NCBI GenBank assembly: GCA_037893245.1
Contig: JBAIAA010001114.1
Location: 248,001-312,000, forward strand
DNA from: Crossaster papposus
Taxonomy: Eukaryota > Echinodermata > Asteroidea > Velatida > Solasteridae
Reading direction: 5' to 3'
Length of the DNA stretch: 64,000 bases
A program made the position numbers and the translations under genes. Below the pieces are notes generated by a model that worked only from the letters and a program-made list of their open reading frames with translations, was not told where the DNA came from and did no database searches. This document shows, piece after piece, positions 21,731 through 37,727 of this stretch. Each line of letters starts with the position of its first letter. Position 1 is the stretch's first letter.

Positions 21731-23195
21731 AAAGAAATACGCGCTGTGTCTGTACTCTATATATACACGTACTACGCGTACTGTACAGTACATGCATGTT
21801 CAGTTTGTAAAAGTACGTGAATGATATTATACCCGTGACCCAGCACATCAAAATCAAGAATAAGTCGGAAAATGACTTTCACAGATATAAATATAATAAG
21901 ATGGGAAATTCAAGAAGCTTTGTAATGACATCCATCACAAGCCTTTAGCTCGGAAATTATTGGTTACGAGTTACAGACTAGGGATGGGTATCATTAGAAA
22001 GCCTATGGAATTTCAAATGTTACTATGTACATAACGCGAATTGTCATTTCCCGCTTATTAGTGATTTTGATATCCTGGGTCACATTTTCATGGATTTAAC
22101 AAAAACATTGGAAATGTGGTGAGTTGACACTTCGCGTGTGGTCTATTAGCTTTGTTCTCGTGTTCCGTTTTACCTGGGCCCAATGTCGTAACAAATGTAA
22201 GCACACCAATTTGCTTAGCACGAAACATTTTTCCTTGGCCAAACTGTCGTTTCCAAAAATGTCTGAAGATTTCCGAACACGTTTTTGTTGACGGTCGGGT
22301 ATTATCGTTAACGTTCGCGACTACAATTTCGACGTCTGGGTGTACACAATTAAATGGTCAGGCCATGGAACCAGACTATTTTCACCGCCCCCCAAAGTGG
22401 GACATTTAGGTTCTGCTTGAAAACAAATAAACCGGCCTGAACGGTAAACGATCGAGGCGCGGTTGTGCCGAAGGGCGCCATCTATCGGCGCGCTCGTACC
22501 GGGTAGGTCGGTGTAATTACAGCGGCGAGGCGCGGTGCAGCATGGCGATAAATAAGTATACCACTCGCATTTTTCAGATTTTCAAGCGACTTTTGGTTAA
22601 AAAAATGAATTTCGTAAAAGATATTGTCGATGGTGTATGAAAATGTGTTATGAAAAACCCCCAAGATCATGAATATTGATGTAAATAACGTGCCAAAAGT
22701 TGGTAATTTCTCTAAACGGGTTTTTTCGGGTTTGCGTCGGGCTCTGTGAGGAGTCCTTGTATTGATCCCAAATACACAAATTAGAAAAAGTAAAAAATGA
22801 ATATTATTCGGATGAGAACAATGGTCGGGGGAATAAATTTGCATACATAATTCCAGAGCGCCTATTGGTTCAATATCAATCGTTATCGCTTCTCGGCCTT
22901 TTGGCTAAGATCATGTGTAGTATCTGTTCTTTTCAGCTTAATATCTGAAACGCTGTTCATCGAACAGCCAGTATATTAATCTGATTTTTGGATTTGGGCC
23001 GTGGAATAGAGGCTTGCCTCGTCCGGCCCATGGGTTGGCCCGGTATAGCAGTACATCCGGGACTTCGGCCCACTCCCCTCGGGGAACATCAAATAATACA
23101 AAAACAGGTCTCGTCTATGTGTATTCCTAGTCGCATCACTTTTACAAGTTCTTTCTTCGCTTTACTTCGGGCTTTCGTATATTTAAACATTCTCA
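21731..23195. other. Divergent patch of unit 4, probable consensus errors
   Basis: Against the other nine units this stretch holds about 20 differences, nearly all single-base gains or losses in or next to homopolymers, with a net gain of 2 bp. Examples: an extra T near 22230, an extra T in GTTTTTG near 22285, an extra C in CCGCCCCCC near 22391, an extra G in ACCGGGTAGG near 22502, a lost C near 22860, and a lost G in ACTTCGGGC near 23170. The flanking H2A and H4 genes of the same unit are unchanged. The pattern fits a low-coverage or unpolished long-read segment rather than divergence. Confidence 0.75.
22885..23075 (+). ncRNA. U2: U2 snRNA, unit 4, with indels
   Basis: Same gene as at 3912-4101. 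It differs in the stem-loop III region, where GTCCCGGCC reads GTCCGGCCC, and has an extra C before the 3' terminal segment (GGGACTTCGG for GGGATTCGG). The 5' half, branch-site recognition, stem IIb and Sm site are unchanged. It lies inside the error-like patch, so these changes may not be real. If real, this would be a 191-nt variant. Confidence 0.9.
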
Positions 23196-23518
23196 ATACG
23201 TCTAAAGTAAATAATTGTATGAAGACCGATCTCTTTGTTTTTGGATGATTTCTGATGAAGGAGAAAAACAACAACAAAAACAAACAGGCCCTCTGCGTCT
23301 GGTTGTATATTTATTTGACGACGATGTATTAGATTTTCTTTATTTTTTCCCAATTTTTTTTAATTCATATGATTTCACATAATTGTAGACTTTAGATTTG
23401 CTTTTTGTTTGTGGTCTTGTTTTAACTCTATTTTTGTTTGAAATACTGTATAGGTAATAATGCAGGGCCGTTTTGGATAGCATTTTTGTTGTAAGTGATA
23501 AAACCTCAAATAAAATAA

Positions 23519-24115
<597 letters not shown>

Positions 24116-24146
24116 ATGCATGCTACATGCAATTTTCAAACCAAAC

Positions 24147-24162
24147 GGCTCTTTTCAGAGCC
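24147..24162 (+). terminator. Histone 3' stem-loop, H4 unit 4
   Basis: Same hairpin as at 5174-5189. Confidence 0.95.
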
Positions 24163-24603
24163 ACCACGATTTCACAAAAAGAGATTGATTCCAGGTTTTT
24201 ATTTGTGTGTGTGTGTGTGTGTGTACTCTGTTATTATTTTAGCATTGTCTCAGGATTCAGTGTGGATTTTCCTCCCAGTGTCTATTAAGTTTTCCCTTTT
24301 CGTTTATTGCCCGTAATTATTTGTGGGATGTCTTTGTCGAAGACACGGCCCTTTTGTTTATTTTGGTAGCTGGGGGGAAATTAATTTGCTTGCAAAGTAT
24401 CATGTACTCGTGGGTAATATTGACCGTATTGTTTCGGAGGGTAAATAAGTTGTGATCAGTGAAGCGTCTCGGCATGGTGTCCGAATTACCAAATTGGAAG
24501 ACTGCCCTTTGTTAGACTTCAGCCCGAGGATGCTATTCTCTAGTCTTAAGAGACGGCCTGTTCGTTGATTTGGCATTCACTTCTTATCTACTCTTCAATC
24601 TGA

Positions 24604-25032
<429 letters not shown>

Positions 25033-25063
25033 GTCAAAGCTGTGTGCGCAAAACAAACCGAAC

Positions 25064-25079
25064 GGCCCTTTTCAGGGCC
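25064..25079 (+). terminator. Histone 3' stem-loop, H3 unit 4
   Basis: Same hairpin as at 6091-6106. Confidence 0.95.
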
Positions 25080-25513
25080 AAAACTTTTTTAAAGAGAGAT
25101 TAATTCCAATAGCGTTTTCTGTAGAGTTTGGAAAGTTAAATGCGGTTACTATTGGTGAATACGAATTTTAACTGGCCAGGGTTCCGGAGAACGGATTAAT
25201 AAAATCATCAAGATTAGTCTCTATCCATTTTGTTTATTGATCTGTATCCTGGTTTTAGTTGTCTCCCCCCTATTTCTTTTACTTTTAATTCTGTAAAAAA
25301 AAAAGAGGTAATTTCCTGGCCATGTACACAATTGTTTATGCAGTCGTTTTGTGTCATATTTTCGAAAACGGAAACTCTTCGTTACATTGGATGGCACGCA
25401 AGTTTCCCCTGCGTTTGGGGCAAAACAAATAATGTGTAAAACCACACCGGATTGTTGACGTTTACCGAATATAATAAATAATTGTATTATTATTATTATT
25501 GTTATTATTAATT

Positions 25514-25625
25514 GTTTGTTTGTTTGTTTGTTTGTTTGTTTGTTTGTTTGTTTGTTTGTTTGTTTGTTTGTTTGTTTGTTTGTTTGTTTGTTTGTTTGTT
25601 TGTTTGTTTGTTTGTTTGTTTGTTT
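25514..25625. repeat. (GTTT)28 microsatellite, before unit 5
   Basis: 28 perfect repeats. Confidence 0.97.
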
Positions 25626-25826
25626 CTTGGTTTTCATTCGGAGAGATGGCTTTTGCCTTCAGTGCTAATGCGTGTCACTTTGCACGCGTACAGATTTCTT
25701 TACGCTTGGGTGATTGTGTGGACAATGCGTGTATGCCCAGAATCCTATCGTGTGCCATAAAAGTCGTCCCGGCATTTTTGACCTTCCATTCGATCGCACG
25801 ATCACATACACTCATCAACTCCAATC

Positions 25827-26195
25827 ATGGCTCCTAAAGTTAGCGGAAAAGGCCAGAAGAAGGCAGGCAACACCAAGGCTCCGGTCAGCATAAACAAGAA
25901 GAGGCGCCGGCGTCGCAAGGAGAGCTACGGCATCTACATCTACAAAGTCATGAAACAGGTGCACCCCGACACAGGAATCTCAAGCAAGGCAATGAGCATC
26001 ATGAACAGCTTTGTCAACGACGTGTTTGAGCGCATCGCCGGGGAATCTTCTCGCCTTGCCCACTACAACAAGAAGTCGACCATCTCAAGTCGTGAAGTGC
26101 AGACTGCAGTACGTCTTATCCTCCCGGGAGAGCTTGCCAAGCATGCAGTCAGCGAAGGGACCAAGGCCGTCACCAAGTATACTACTTCAAAATAG
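25827..26195 (+). CDS. H2B: Histone H2B, unit 5
   Basis: Protein identical to the unit 1 copy (530-898). Unit 5 shows no private variant that I noticed. Confidence 0.98.
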   Translation: MAPKVSGKGQKKAGNTKAPVSINKKRRRRRKESYGIYIYKVMKQVHPDTGISSKAMSIMNSFVNDVFERIAGESSRLAHYNKKSTISSREVQTAVRLILPGELAKHAVSEGTKAVTKYTTSK

Positions 26196-26240
26196 GGTGA
26201 CCGAGAAGAAAAAAAACCACGAAAAACATAATAACCAAAC

Positions 26241-26256
26241 GGCTCTTTTCAGAGCC
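26241..26256 (+). terminator. Histone 3' stem-loop, H2B unit 5
   Basis: Same hairpin as at 944-959. Confidence 0.95.
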
Positions 26257-27267
26257 AACACAATTTTAAAAAAGAGATGTGACTGTCCAATTTGTGTTAC
26301 TAATTCAGTCAATGTTCGTAGGTTTCACAACCGTTCGGGTAGTGTTCCCGTCTTTACAACCCCCCTGACCTTAAAAGGAGAAAAGAAGATCAACATTGAC
26401 ATTCTGTTCTCGTCGCCTTTGAAAACAAATATGTGACTTGAAAAGGCATGACGGGGAAAAGTATTTCGGTAGTATTTGGAGTTCTATTGTTTTACACACT
26501 TGTAAATGGCGATTCGTTAGCTTTCCAATGATACCAAAAGTAGTTATGTACATCATTTAATTACAATGATATATACCACAGCAGGGCTGACAGTGCGCCG
26601 CCCAACTTTAGCGATCGAATTTTTAAAACCAAAATATCGCTTTGACCAAAACAATTATACGCGTGCCCGCCAACAACGAAATTGACAAATGGGGGTCATT
26701 GTTCAATAAGCCTCAGTAAGTCACGTAAGAATTTCAAATGGCGGCACGGCCTTTTGTTATTCAGCACCTGTGCGCGCACTGGTTTCAGTTCATTCAGTCT
26801 CCATTACGAGAAGTAGTGGTTTCTTGTTTGATGTATGTTAAATATATGTGTTTGTCATTATCTCCGTGCAGACAAATCCGTGACAGTTTTCAATGCGGTA
26901 TATGACGGCCGATCTGCGGCCAGCGTGGGGGCAGGTCAATCGGTAGGCAACAGGGACACTCCGTCGGGATTACAGAAATCGTCTGAGAAAGCAGGTAAGC
27001 TTTTTGGGTGCTTTGGGTTTTTGCTGTTATGATTTCATCGCTTAGATTGAAGACAGACAGACAGACCTCGTTCAAAAAATGTATCTCTGTTTCCACGCAT
27101 CAAAAAAATGGATGCGGTGCACTCAACCGTACAGTCAGTGTGTCGCGCGTGATTGGCTACTTGGCGTGCTTCGGCCAATCCACCGGAACGCTATAACTAG
27201 TGCCGTCACCCCCCTCGTACGGCACTTTCACTGCAGATCGCAATCTACTGCCACCAACTACTTCAAG

Positions 27268-27645
27268 ATGACTGGACGAGGAAAGAGCGGAAAAGCAAGA
27301 AGCAAGGCCAGGAGCAGGTCCTCAAGGGCGGGACTGCAGTTCCCCGTGGGTCGTGTTCATCGATTTTTGCGAAGGGGCAACTACGCTGAGCGGGTTGGAG
27401 CCGGTGCACCGGTCTACCTGGCAGCCGTGATGGAATACCTGACCGCCGAGATCCTGGAGCTGGCCGGTAACGCAGCACGAGATAATAAGAAGACGAGAAT
27501 TAACCCTCGACACCTGCAGCTTGCTATACGCAACGACGAAGAGCTTAACAAGTTGATGAGTGGAGTTACCATCGCGCAAGGCGGTGTGCTTCCCAACATC
27601 CAGCAAGTACTTCTGCCCAAAAAGACCGCCAAAGTATCAAAGTAA
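27268..27645 (+). CDS. H2A: Histone H2A, unit 5
   Basis: Protein identical to the unit 1 copy (1971-2348). Confidence 0.98.
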   Translation: MTGRGKSGKARSKARSRSSRAGLQFPVGRVHRFLRRGNYAERVGAGAPVYLAAVMEYLTAEILELAGNAARDNKKTRINPRHLQLAIRNDEELNKLMSGVTIAQGGVLPNIQQVLLPKKTAKVSK

Positions 27646-27684
27646 TACAAACAAATTACTTGGCCTCCATATACAAAAACAAAA

Positions 27685-27700
27685 GGCTCTTTTCAGGGCC
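27685..27700 (+). terminator. Histone 3' stem-loop with G-U pair, H2A unit 5
   Basis: Same hairpin as at 2388-2403. Confidence 0.93.
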
Positions 27701-27880
27701 ACCACATAATTACAAGAGAGAAACGCCGCTGTCTGTCTGTTCTTCATTTTTAAATAAAGTTTTAAAAGAGACAAAGTTAGATATTACATTTGTAGATTTT
27801 CAATAACTTTTTACTTACACGGCCATTTACATTTTCCACTTTTATTTACACTTTCACAGCCAAAGGCCCGCTGGGTTTGT

Positions 27881-27963
27881 CCAATAGCTTCGTTTATTTT
27901 GTAAAGAATCGCCTTCTCTTTTTCTGCTTATAAAAACATTGAGAAAGTGTTTGTTTTCATCCT
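27881..27963 (+). promoter_or_regulatory. Orphan CCAAT-TATA-cap promoter, unit 5
   Basis: Copy of the element at 2584-2666. Confidence 0.45.
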
Positions 27964-29208
27964 CGCGCGGGTGTGTTTTAACGTGTATCCAGGTGACATT
28001 ATTATGAAACTAGCTCATTAAATATGCAACGCGCGCACTGTGACTTCAACAAAGCAAAAAGAAATACGCGCTGTGTCTGTACTCTATATATACACGTACT
28101 ACGCGTACTGTACAGTACATGCATGTTCAGTTTGTAAAAGTACGTGAATGATATTATACCCGTGACCCAGCACATCAAAATCAAGAATAAGTCGGAAAAT
28201 GACTTTCACAGATATAAATATAATAAGATGGGAAATTCAAGAAGCTTTGTAATGACATCCATCACAAGCCTTTAGCTCGGAAATTATTGGTTACGAGTTA
28301 CAGACTAGGGATGGGTATCATTAGAAAGCCTATGGAATTTCAAATGTTACTATGTACATAACGCGAATTGTCATTTCCCGCTTATTAGTGATTTTGATAT
28401 CCTGGGTCACATTTTCATGGATTTAACAAAAACATTGGAAATGTGGTGAGTTGACACTTCGCGTGTGGTCTATTAGCTTTGTTCTCGTGTTCCGTTTTAC
28501 CTGGGCCCAATTTCGTAACAAATGTAAGCACACCAATTTGCTTAGCACGAAACATTTTCCTTGGCCAAACTGTCGTTTCCAAAAATGTCTGAAGATTTCC
28601 GAACACGTTTTGTTGACGGTCGGGTATTATCGTTAACGTTCGCGACTACAATTTCGACGTCTGGGTGTACACAATTAAATGGTCAGGCCATGGAACCAGA
28701 CTATTTTCACCGCCCCCAAAGTGGGACATTTAGGTTCTGCTTGAAAACAAATAAACCGGCCTGAACGGTAAACGATCGAGGCGCGGTTGTGCCGAAGGGC
28801 GCCATCTATCGGCGCGCTCGTACCGGTAGGTCGGTGTAATTACAGCGGCGAGGCGCGGTGCAGCATGGCGATAATTATGATACCACTCGCATTTTTTCAG
28901 ATTTTCAAGCGACTTTTGGTTAAAAAAATGAATTTGTAAAAGAATATTGTCGATGTGTATGAAAATGTGTTATGAAAAACCCCCAAGATCATGAATATTG
29001 ATGTAAATTAACGTGCCAAAAGTTGGTAATTTCTCTAAACGGGTTTTTTCGGGTTTGCGTCGGGCTCTGTGAGGAGTCCTTGTATTGATCCCAAATACAC
29101 AAATTAGAAAAAGTAAAAAATGAATATTATTCGGATGAGAACAATGGTCGGGGGAATAAATTTGCATACATAATTCCAGAGCGCCCTATTGGTTCAATAT
29201 CAATCGTT

Positions 29209-29398
29209 ATCGCTTCTCGGCCTTTTGGCTAAGATCATGTGTAGTATCTGTTCTTTTCAGCTTAATATCTGAAACGCTGTTCATCGAACAGCCAGTATAT
29301 TAATCTGATTTTTGGATTTGGGCCGTGGAATAGAGGCTTGCCTCGTCCCGGCCATGGGTTGGCCCGGTATAGCAGTACATCCGGGATTCGGCCCACTC
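29209..29398 (+). ncRNA. U2: U2 snRNA, unit 5
   Basis: Copy of the U2 gene at 3912-4101, all landmarks intact. Confidence 0.96.
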
Positions 29399-29842
29399 CC
29401 CTCGGGGAACATCAAATAATACAAAAACAGGTCTCGTCTATGTGTATTCCTATGTCGCATCACTTTTACAAGTTCTTTCTTCGCTTTACTTCGGGGCTTT
29501 CGTATATTTAAACATTTCAATACGTCTAAAGTAAATAATTGTATGAAGACCGATCTCTTTGTTTTTGGATGATTTCTGATGAAGGAGAAAAACAACAACA
29601 AAAACAAACAGGCCCTCTGCGTCTGGTTGTATATTTATTTGACGACGATGTATTAGATTTTCTTTATTTTTTCCCAATTTTTTTTAATTCATATGATTTC
29701 ACATAATTGTAGACTTTAGATTTGCTTTTTGTTTGTGGTCTTGTTTTAACTCTATTTTTGTTTGAAATACTGTATAGGTAATAATGCAGGGCCGTTTTGG
29801 ATAGCATTTTTGTTGTAAGTGATAAAACCTCAAATAAAATAA

Positions 29843-30439
<597 letters not shown>

Positions 30440-30470
30440 ATGCATGCTACATGCAATTTTCAAACCAAAC

Positions 30471-30486
30471 GGCTCTTTTCAGAGCC
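30471..30486 (+). terminator. Histone 3' stem-loop, H4 unit 5
   Basis: Same hairpin as at 5174-5189. Confidence 0.95.
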
Positions 30487-30927
30487 ACCACGATTTCACA
30501 AAAAGAGATTGATTCCAGGTTTTTATTTGTGTGTGTGTGTGTGTGTGTACTCTGTTATTATTTTAGCATTGTCTCAGGATTCAGTGTGGATTTTCCTCCC
30601 AGTGTCTATTAAGTTTTCCCTTTTCGTTTATTGCCCGTAATTATTTGTGGGATGTCTTTGTCGAAGACACGGCCCTTTTGTTTATTTTGGTAGCTGGGGG
30701 GAAATTAATTTGCTTGCAAAGTATCATGTACTCGTGGGTAATATTGACCGTATTGTTTCGGAGGGTAAATAAGTTGTGATCAGTGAAGCGTCTCGGCATG
30801 GTGTCCGAATTACCAAATTGGAAGACTGCCCTTTGTTAGACTTCAGCCCGAGGATGCTATTCTCTAGTCTTAAGAGACGGCCTGTTCGTTGATTTGGCAT
30901 TCACTTCTTATCTACTCTTCAATCTGA

Positions 30928-31356
<429 letters not shown>

Positions 31357-31387
31357 GTCAAAGCTGTGTGCGCAAAACAAACCGAAC

Positions 31388-31403
31388 GGCCCTTTTCAGG
31401 GCC
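31388..31403 (+). terminator. Histone 3' stem-loop, H3 unit 5
   Basis: Same hairpin as at 6091-6106. Confidence 0.95.
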
Positions 31404-31837
31404 AAAACTTTTTTAAAGAGAGATTAATTCCAATAGCGTTTTCTGTAGAGTTTGGAAAGTTAAATGCGGTTACTATTGGTGAATACGAATTTTAACTGGC
31501 CAGGGTTCCGGAGAACGGATTAATAAAATCATCAAGATTAGTCTCTATCCATTTTGTTTATTGATCTGTATCCTGGTTTTAGTTGTCTCCCCCCTATTTC
31601 TTTTACTTTTAATTCTGTAAAAAAAAAAGAGGTAATTTCCTGGCCATGTACACAATTGTTTATGCAGTCGTTTTGTGTCATATTTTCGAAAACGGAAACT
31701 CTTCGTTACATTGGATGGCACGCAAGTTTCCCCTGCGTTTGGGGCAAAACAAATAATGTGTAAAACCACACCGGATTGTTGACGTTTACCGAATATAATA
31801 AATAATTGTATTATTATTATTATTGTTATTATTAATT

Positions 31838-31949
31838 GTTTGTTTGTTTGTTTGTTTGTTTGTTTGTTTGTTTGTTTGTTTGTTTGTTTGTTTGTTTGTT
31901 TGTTTGTTTGTTTGTTTGTTTGTTTGTTTGTTTGTTTGTTTGTTTGTTT
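31838..31949. repeat. (GTTT)28 microsatellite, before unit 6
   Basis: 28 perfect repeats. Confidence 0.97.
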
Positions 31950-32150
31950 CTTGGTTTTCATTCGGAGAGATGGCTTTTGCCTTCAGTGCTAATGCGTGTC
32001 ACTTTGCACGCGTACAGATTTCTTTACGCTTGGGTGATTGTGTGGACAATGCGTGTATGCCCAGAATCCTATCGTGTGCCATAAAAGTCGTCCCGGCATT
32101 TTTGACCTTCCATTCGATCGCACGATCACATACACTCATCAACTCCAATC

Positions 32151-32519
32151 ATGGCTCCTAAAGTTAGCGGAAAAGGCCAGAAGAAGGCAGGCAACACCAA
32201 GGCTCCGGTCAGCATAAACAAGAAGAGGCGCCGGCGTCGCAAGGAGAGCTACGGCATCTACATCTACAAAGTCATGAAACAGGTGCACCCCGACACAGGA
32301 ATCTCAAGCAAGGCAATGAGCATCATGAACAGCTTTGTCAACGACGTGTTTGAGCGCATCGCCGGGGAATCTTCTCGCCTTGCCCACTACAACAAGAAGT
32401 CGACCATCTCAAGTCGTGAAGTGCAGACTGCAGTACGTCTTATCCTCCCGGGAGAGCTTGCCAAGCATGCAGTCAGCGAAGGGACCAAGGCCGTCACCAA
32501 GTATACTACTTCAAAATAG
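32151..32519 (+). CDS. H2B: Histone H2B, unit 6
   Basis: Protein identical to the unit 1 copy (530-898). Units 1, 5 and 6 have the same length (6324 bp) and look identical. Confidence 0.98.
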   Translation: MAPKVSGKGQKKAGNTKAPVSINKKRRRRRKESYGIYIYKVMKQVHPDTGISSKAMSIMNSFVNDVFERIAGESSRLAHYNKKSTISSREVQTAVRLILPGELAKHAVSEGTKAVTKYTTSK

Positions 32520-32564
32520 GGTGACCGAGAAGAAAAAAAACCACGAAAAACATAATAACCAAAC

Positions 32565-32580
32565 GGCTCTTTTCAGAGCC
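32565..32580 (+). terminator. Histone 3' stem-loop, H2B unit 6
   Basis: Same hairpin as at 944-959. Confidence 0.95.
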
Positions 32581-33591
32581 AACACAATTTTAAAAAAGAG
32601 ATGTGACTGTCCAATTTGTGTTACTAATTCAGTCAATGTTCGTAGGTTTCACAACCGTTCGGGTAGTGTTCCCGTCTTTACAACCCCCCTGACCTTAAAA
32701 GGAGAAAAGAAGATCAACATTGACATTCTGTTCTCGTCGCCTTTGAAAACAAATATGTGACTTGAAAAGGCATGACGGGGAAAAGTATTTCGGTAGTATT
32801 TGGAGTTCTATTGTTTTACACACTTGTAAATGGCGATTCGTTAGCTTTCCAATGATACCAAAAGTAGTTATGTACATCATTTAATTACAATGATATATAC
32901 CACAGCAGGGCTGACAGTGCGCCGCCCAACTTTAGCGATCGAATTTTTAAAACCAAAATATCGCTTTGACCAAAACAATTATACGCGTGCCCGCCAACAA
33001 CGAAATTGACAAATGGGGGTCATTGTTCAATAAGCCTCAGTAAGTCACGTAAGAATTTCAAATGGCGGCACGGCCTTTTGTTATTCAGCACCTGTGCGCG
33101 CACTGGTTTCAGTTCATTCAGTCTCCATTACGAGAAGTAGTGGTTTCTTGTTTGATGTATGTTAAATATATGTGTTTGTCATTATCTCCGTGCAGACAAA
33201 TCCGTGACAGTTTTCAATGCGGTATATGACGGCCGATCTGCGGCCAGCGTGGGGGCAGGTCAATCGGTAGGCAACAGGGACACTCCGTCGGGATTACAGA
33301 AATCGTCTGAGAAAGCAGGTAAGCTTTTTGGGTGCTTTGGGTTTTTGCTGTTATGATTTCATCGCTTAGATTGAAGACAGACAGACAGACCTCGTTCAAA
33401 AAATGTATCTCTGTTTCCACGCATCAAAAAAATGGATGCGGTGCACTCAACCGTACAGTCAGTGTGTCGCGCGTGATTGGCTACTTGGCGTGCTTCGGCC
33501 AATCCACCGGAACGCTATAACTAGTGCCGTCACCCCCCTCGTACGGCACTTTCACTGCAGATCGCAATCTACTGCCACCAACTACTTCAAG

Positions 33592-33969
33592 ATGACTGGA
33601 CGAGGAAAGAGCGGAAAAGCAAGAAGCAAGGCCAGGAGCAGGTCCTCAAGGGCGGGACTGCAGTTCCCCGTGGGTCGTGTTCATCGATTTTTGCGAAGGG
33701 GCAACTACGCTGAGCGGGTTGGAGCCGGTGCACCGGTCTACCTGGCAGCCGTGATGGAATACCTGACCGCCGAGATCCTGGAGCTGGCCGGTAACGCAGC
33801 ACGAGATAATAAGAAGACGAGAATTAACCCTCGACACCTGCAGCTTGCTATACGCAACGACGAAGAGCTTAACAAGTTGATGAGTGGAGTTACCATCGCG
33901 CAAGGCGGTGTGCTTCCCAACATCCAGCAAGTACTTCTGCCCAAAAAGACCGCCAAAGTATCAAAGTAA
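33592..33969 (+). CDS. H2A: Histone H2A, unit 6
   Basis: Protein identical to the unit 1 copy (1971-2348). Confidence 0.98.
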   Translation: MTGRGKSGKARSKARSRSSRAGLQFPVGRVHRFLRRGNYAERVGAGAPVYLAAVMEYLTAEILELAGNAARDNKKTRINPRHLQLAIRNDEELNKLMSGVTIAQGGVLPNIQQVLLPKKTAKVSK

Positions 33970-34008
33970 TACAAACAAATTACTTGGCCTCCATATACAA
34001 AAACAAAA

Positions 34009-34024
34009 GGCTCTTTTCAGGGCC
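34009..34024 (+). terminator. Histone 3' stem-loop with G-U pair, H2A unit 6
   Basis: Same hairpin as at 2388-2403. Confidence 0.93.
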
Positions 34025-34204
34025 ACCACATAATTACAAGAGAGAAACGCCGCTGTCTGTCTGTTCTTCATTTTTAAATAAAGTTTTAAAAGAGACAAAG
34101 TTAGATATTACATTTGTAGATTTTCAATAACTTTTTACTTACACGGCCATTTACATTTTCCACTTTTATTTACACTTTCACAGCCAAAGGCCCGCTGGGT
34201 TTGT

Positions 34205-34287
34205 CCAATAGCTTCGTTTATTTTGTAAAGAATCGCCTTCTCTTTTTCTGCTTATAAAAACATTGAGAAAGTGTTTGTTTTCATCCT
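34205..34287 (+). promoter_or_regulatory. Orphan CCAAT-TATA-cap promoter, unit 6
   Basis: Copy of the element at 2584-2666. Confidence 0.45.
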
Positions 34288-35532
34288 CGCGCGGGTGTGT
34301 TTTAACGTGTATCCAGGTGACATTATTATGAAACTAGCTCATTAAATATGCAACGCGCGCACTGTGACTTCAACAAAGCAAAAAGAAATACGCGCTGTGT
34401 CTGTACTCTATATATACACGTACTACGCGTACTGTACAGTACATGCATGTTCAGTTTGTAAAAGTACGTGAATGATATTATACCCGTGACCCAGCACATC
34501 AAAATCAAGAATAAGTCGGAAAATGACTTTCACAGATATAAATATAATAAGATGGGAAATTCAAGAAGCTTTGTAATGACATCCATCACAAGCCTTTAGC
34601 TCGGAAATTATTGGTTACGAGTTACAGACTAGGGATGGGTATCATTAGAAAGCCTATGGAATTTCAAATGTTACTATGTACATAACGCGAATTGTCATTT
34701 CCCGCTTATTAGTGATTTTGATATCCTGGGTCACATTTTCATGGATTTAACAAAAACATTGGAAATGTGGTGAGTTGACACTTCGCGTGTGGTCTATTAG
34801 CTTTGTTCTCGTGTTCCGTTTTACCTGGGCCCAATTTCGTAACAAATGTAAGCACACCAATTTGCTTAGCACGAAACATTTTCCTTGGCCAAACTGTCGT
34901 TTCCAAAAATGTCTGAAGATTTCCGAACACGTTTTGTTGACGGTCGGGTATTATCGTTAACGTTCGCGACTACAATTTCGACGTCTGGGTGTACACAATT
35001 AAATGGTCAGGCCATGGAACCAGACTATTTTCACCGCCCCCAAAGTGGGACATTTAGGTTCTGCTTGAAAACAAATAAACCGGCCTGAACGGTAAACGAT
35101 CGAGGCGCGGTTGTGCCGAAGGGCGCCATCTATCGGCGCGCTCGTACCGGTAGGTCGGTGTAATTACAGCGGCGAGGCGCGGTGCAGCATGGCGATAATT
35201 ATGATACCACTCGCATTTTTTCAGATTTTCAAGCGACTTTTGGTTAAAAAAATGAATTTGTAAAAGAATATTGTCGATGTGTATGAAAATGTGTTATGAA
35301 AAACCCCCAAGATCATGAATATTGATGTAAATTAACGTGCCAAAAGTTGGTAATTTCTCTAAACGGGTTTTTTCGGGTTTGCGTCGGGCTCTGTGAGGAG
35401 TCCTTGTATTGATCCCAAATACACAAATTAGAAAAAGTAAAAAATGAATATTATTCGGATGAGAACAATGGTCGGGGGAATAAATTTGCATACATAATTC
35501 CAGAGCGCCCTATTGGTTCAATATCAATCGTT

Positions 35533-35722
35533 ATCGCTTCTCGGCCTTTTGGCTAAGATCATGTGTAGTATCTGTTCTTTTCAGCTTAATATCTGAAACG
35601 CTGTTCATCGAACAGCCAGTATATTAATCTGATTTTTGGATTTGGGCCGTGGAATAGAGGCTTGCCTCGTCCCGGCCATGGGTTGGCCCGGTATAGCAGT
35701 ACATCCGGGATTCGGCCCACTC
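35533..35722 (+). ncRNA. U2: U2 snRNA, unit 6
   Basis: Copy of the U2 gene at 3912-4101, all landmarks intact. Confidence 0.96.
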
Positions 35723-36166
35723 CCCTCGGGGAACATCAAATAATACAAAAACAGGTCTCGTCTATGTGTATTCCTATGTCGCATCACTTTTACAAGTTCT
35801 TTCTTCGCTTTACTTCGGGGCTTTCGTATATTTAAACATTTCAATACGTCTAAAGTAAATAATTGTATGAAGACCGATCTCTTTGTTTTTGGATGATTTC
35901 TGATGAAGGAGAAAAACAACAACAAAAACAAACAGGCCCTCTGCGTCTGGTTGTATATTTATTTGACGACGATGTATTAGATTTTCTTTATTTTTTCCCA
36001 ATTTTTTTTAATTCATATGATTTCACATAATTGTAGACTTTAGATTTGCTTTTTGTTTGTGGTCTTGTTTTAACTCTATTTTTGTTTGAAATACTGTATA
36101 GGTAATAATGCAGGGCCGTTTTGGATAGCATTTTTGTTGTAAGTGATAAAACCTCAAATAAAATAA

Positions 36167-36763
<597 letters not shown>

Positions 36764-36794
36764 ATGCATGCTACATGCAATTTTCAAACCAAAC

Positions 36795-36810
36795 GGCTCT
36801 TTTCAGAGCC
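36795..36810 (+). terminator. Histone 3' stem-loop, H4 unit 6
   Basis: Same hairpin as at 5174-5189. Confidence 0.95.
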
Positions 36811-37251
36811 ACCACGATTTCACAAAAAGAGATTGATTCCAGGTTTTTATTTGTGTGTGTGTGTGTGTGTGTACTCTGTTATTATTTTAGCATTGTCTCA
36901 GGATTCAGTGTGGATTTTCCTCCCAGTGTCTATTAAGTTTTCCCTTTTCGTTTATTGCCCGTAATTATTTGTGGGATGTCTTTGTCGAAGACACGGCCCT
37001 TTTGTTTATTTTGGTAGCTGGGGGGAAATTAATTTGCTTGCAAAGTATCATGTACTCGTGGGTAATATTGACCGTATTGTTTCGGAGGGTAAATAAGTTG
37101 TGATCAGTGAAGCGTCTCGGCATGGTGTCCGAATTACCAAATTGGAAGACTGCCCTTTGTTAGACTTCAGCCCGAGGATGCTATTCTCTAGTCTTAAGAG
37201 ACGGCCTGTTCGTTGATTTGGCATTCACTTCTTATCTACTCTTCAATCTGA

Positions 37252-37680
<429 letters not shown>

Positions 37681-37711
37681 GTCAAAGCTGTGTGCGCAAA
37701 ACAAACCGAAC

Positions 37712-37727
37712 GGCCCTTTTCAGGGCC
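37712..37727 (+). terminator. Histone 3' stem-loop, H3 unit 6
   Basis: Same hairpin as at 6091-6106. Confidence 0.95.
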
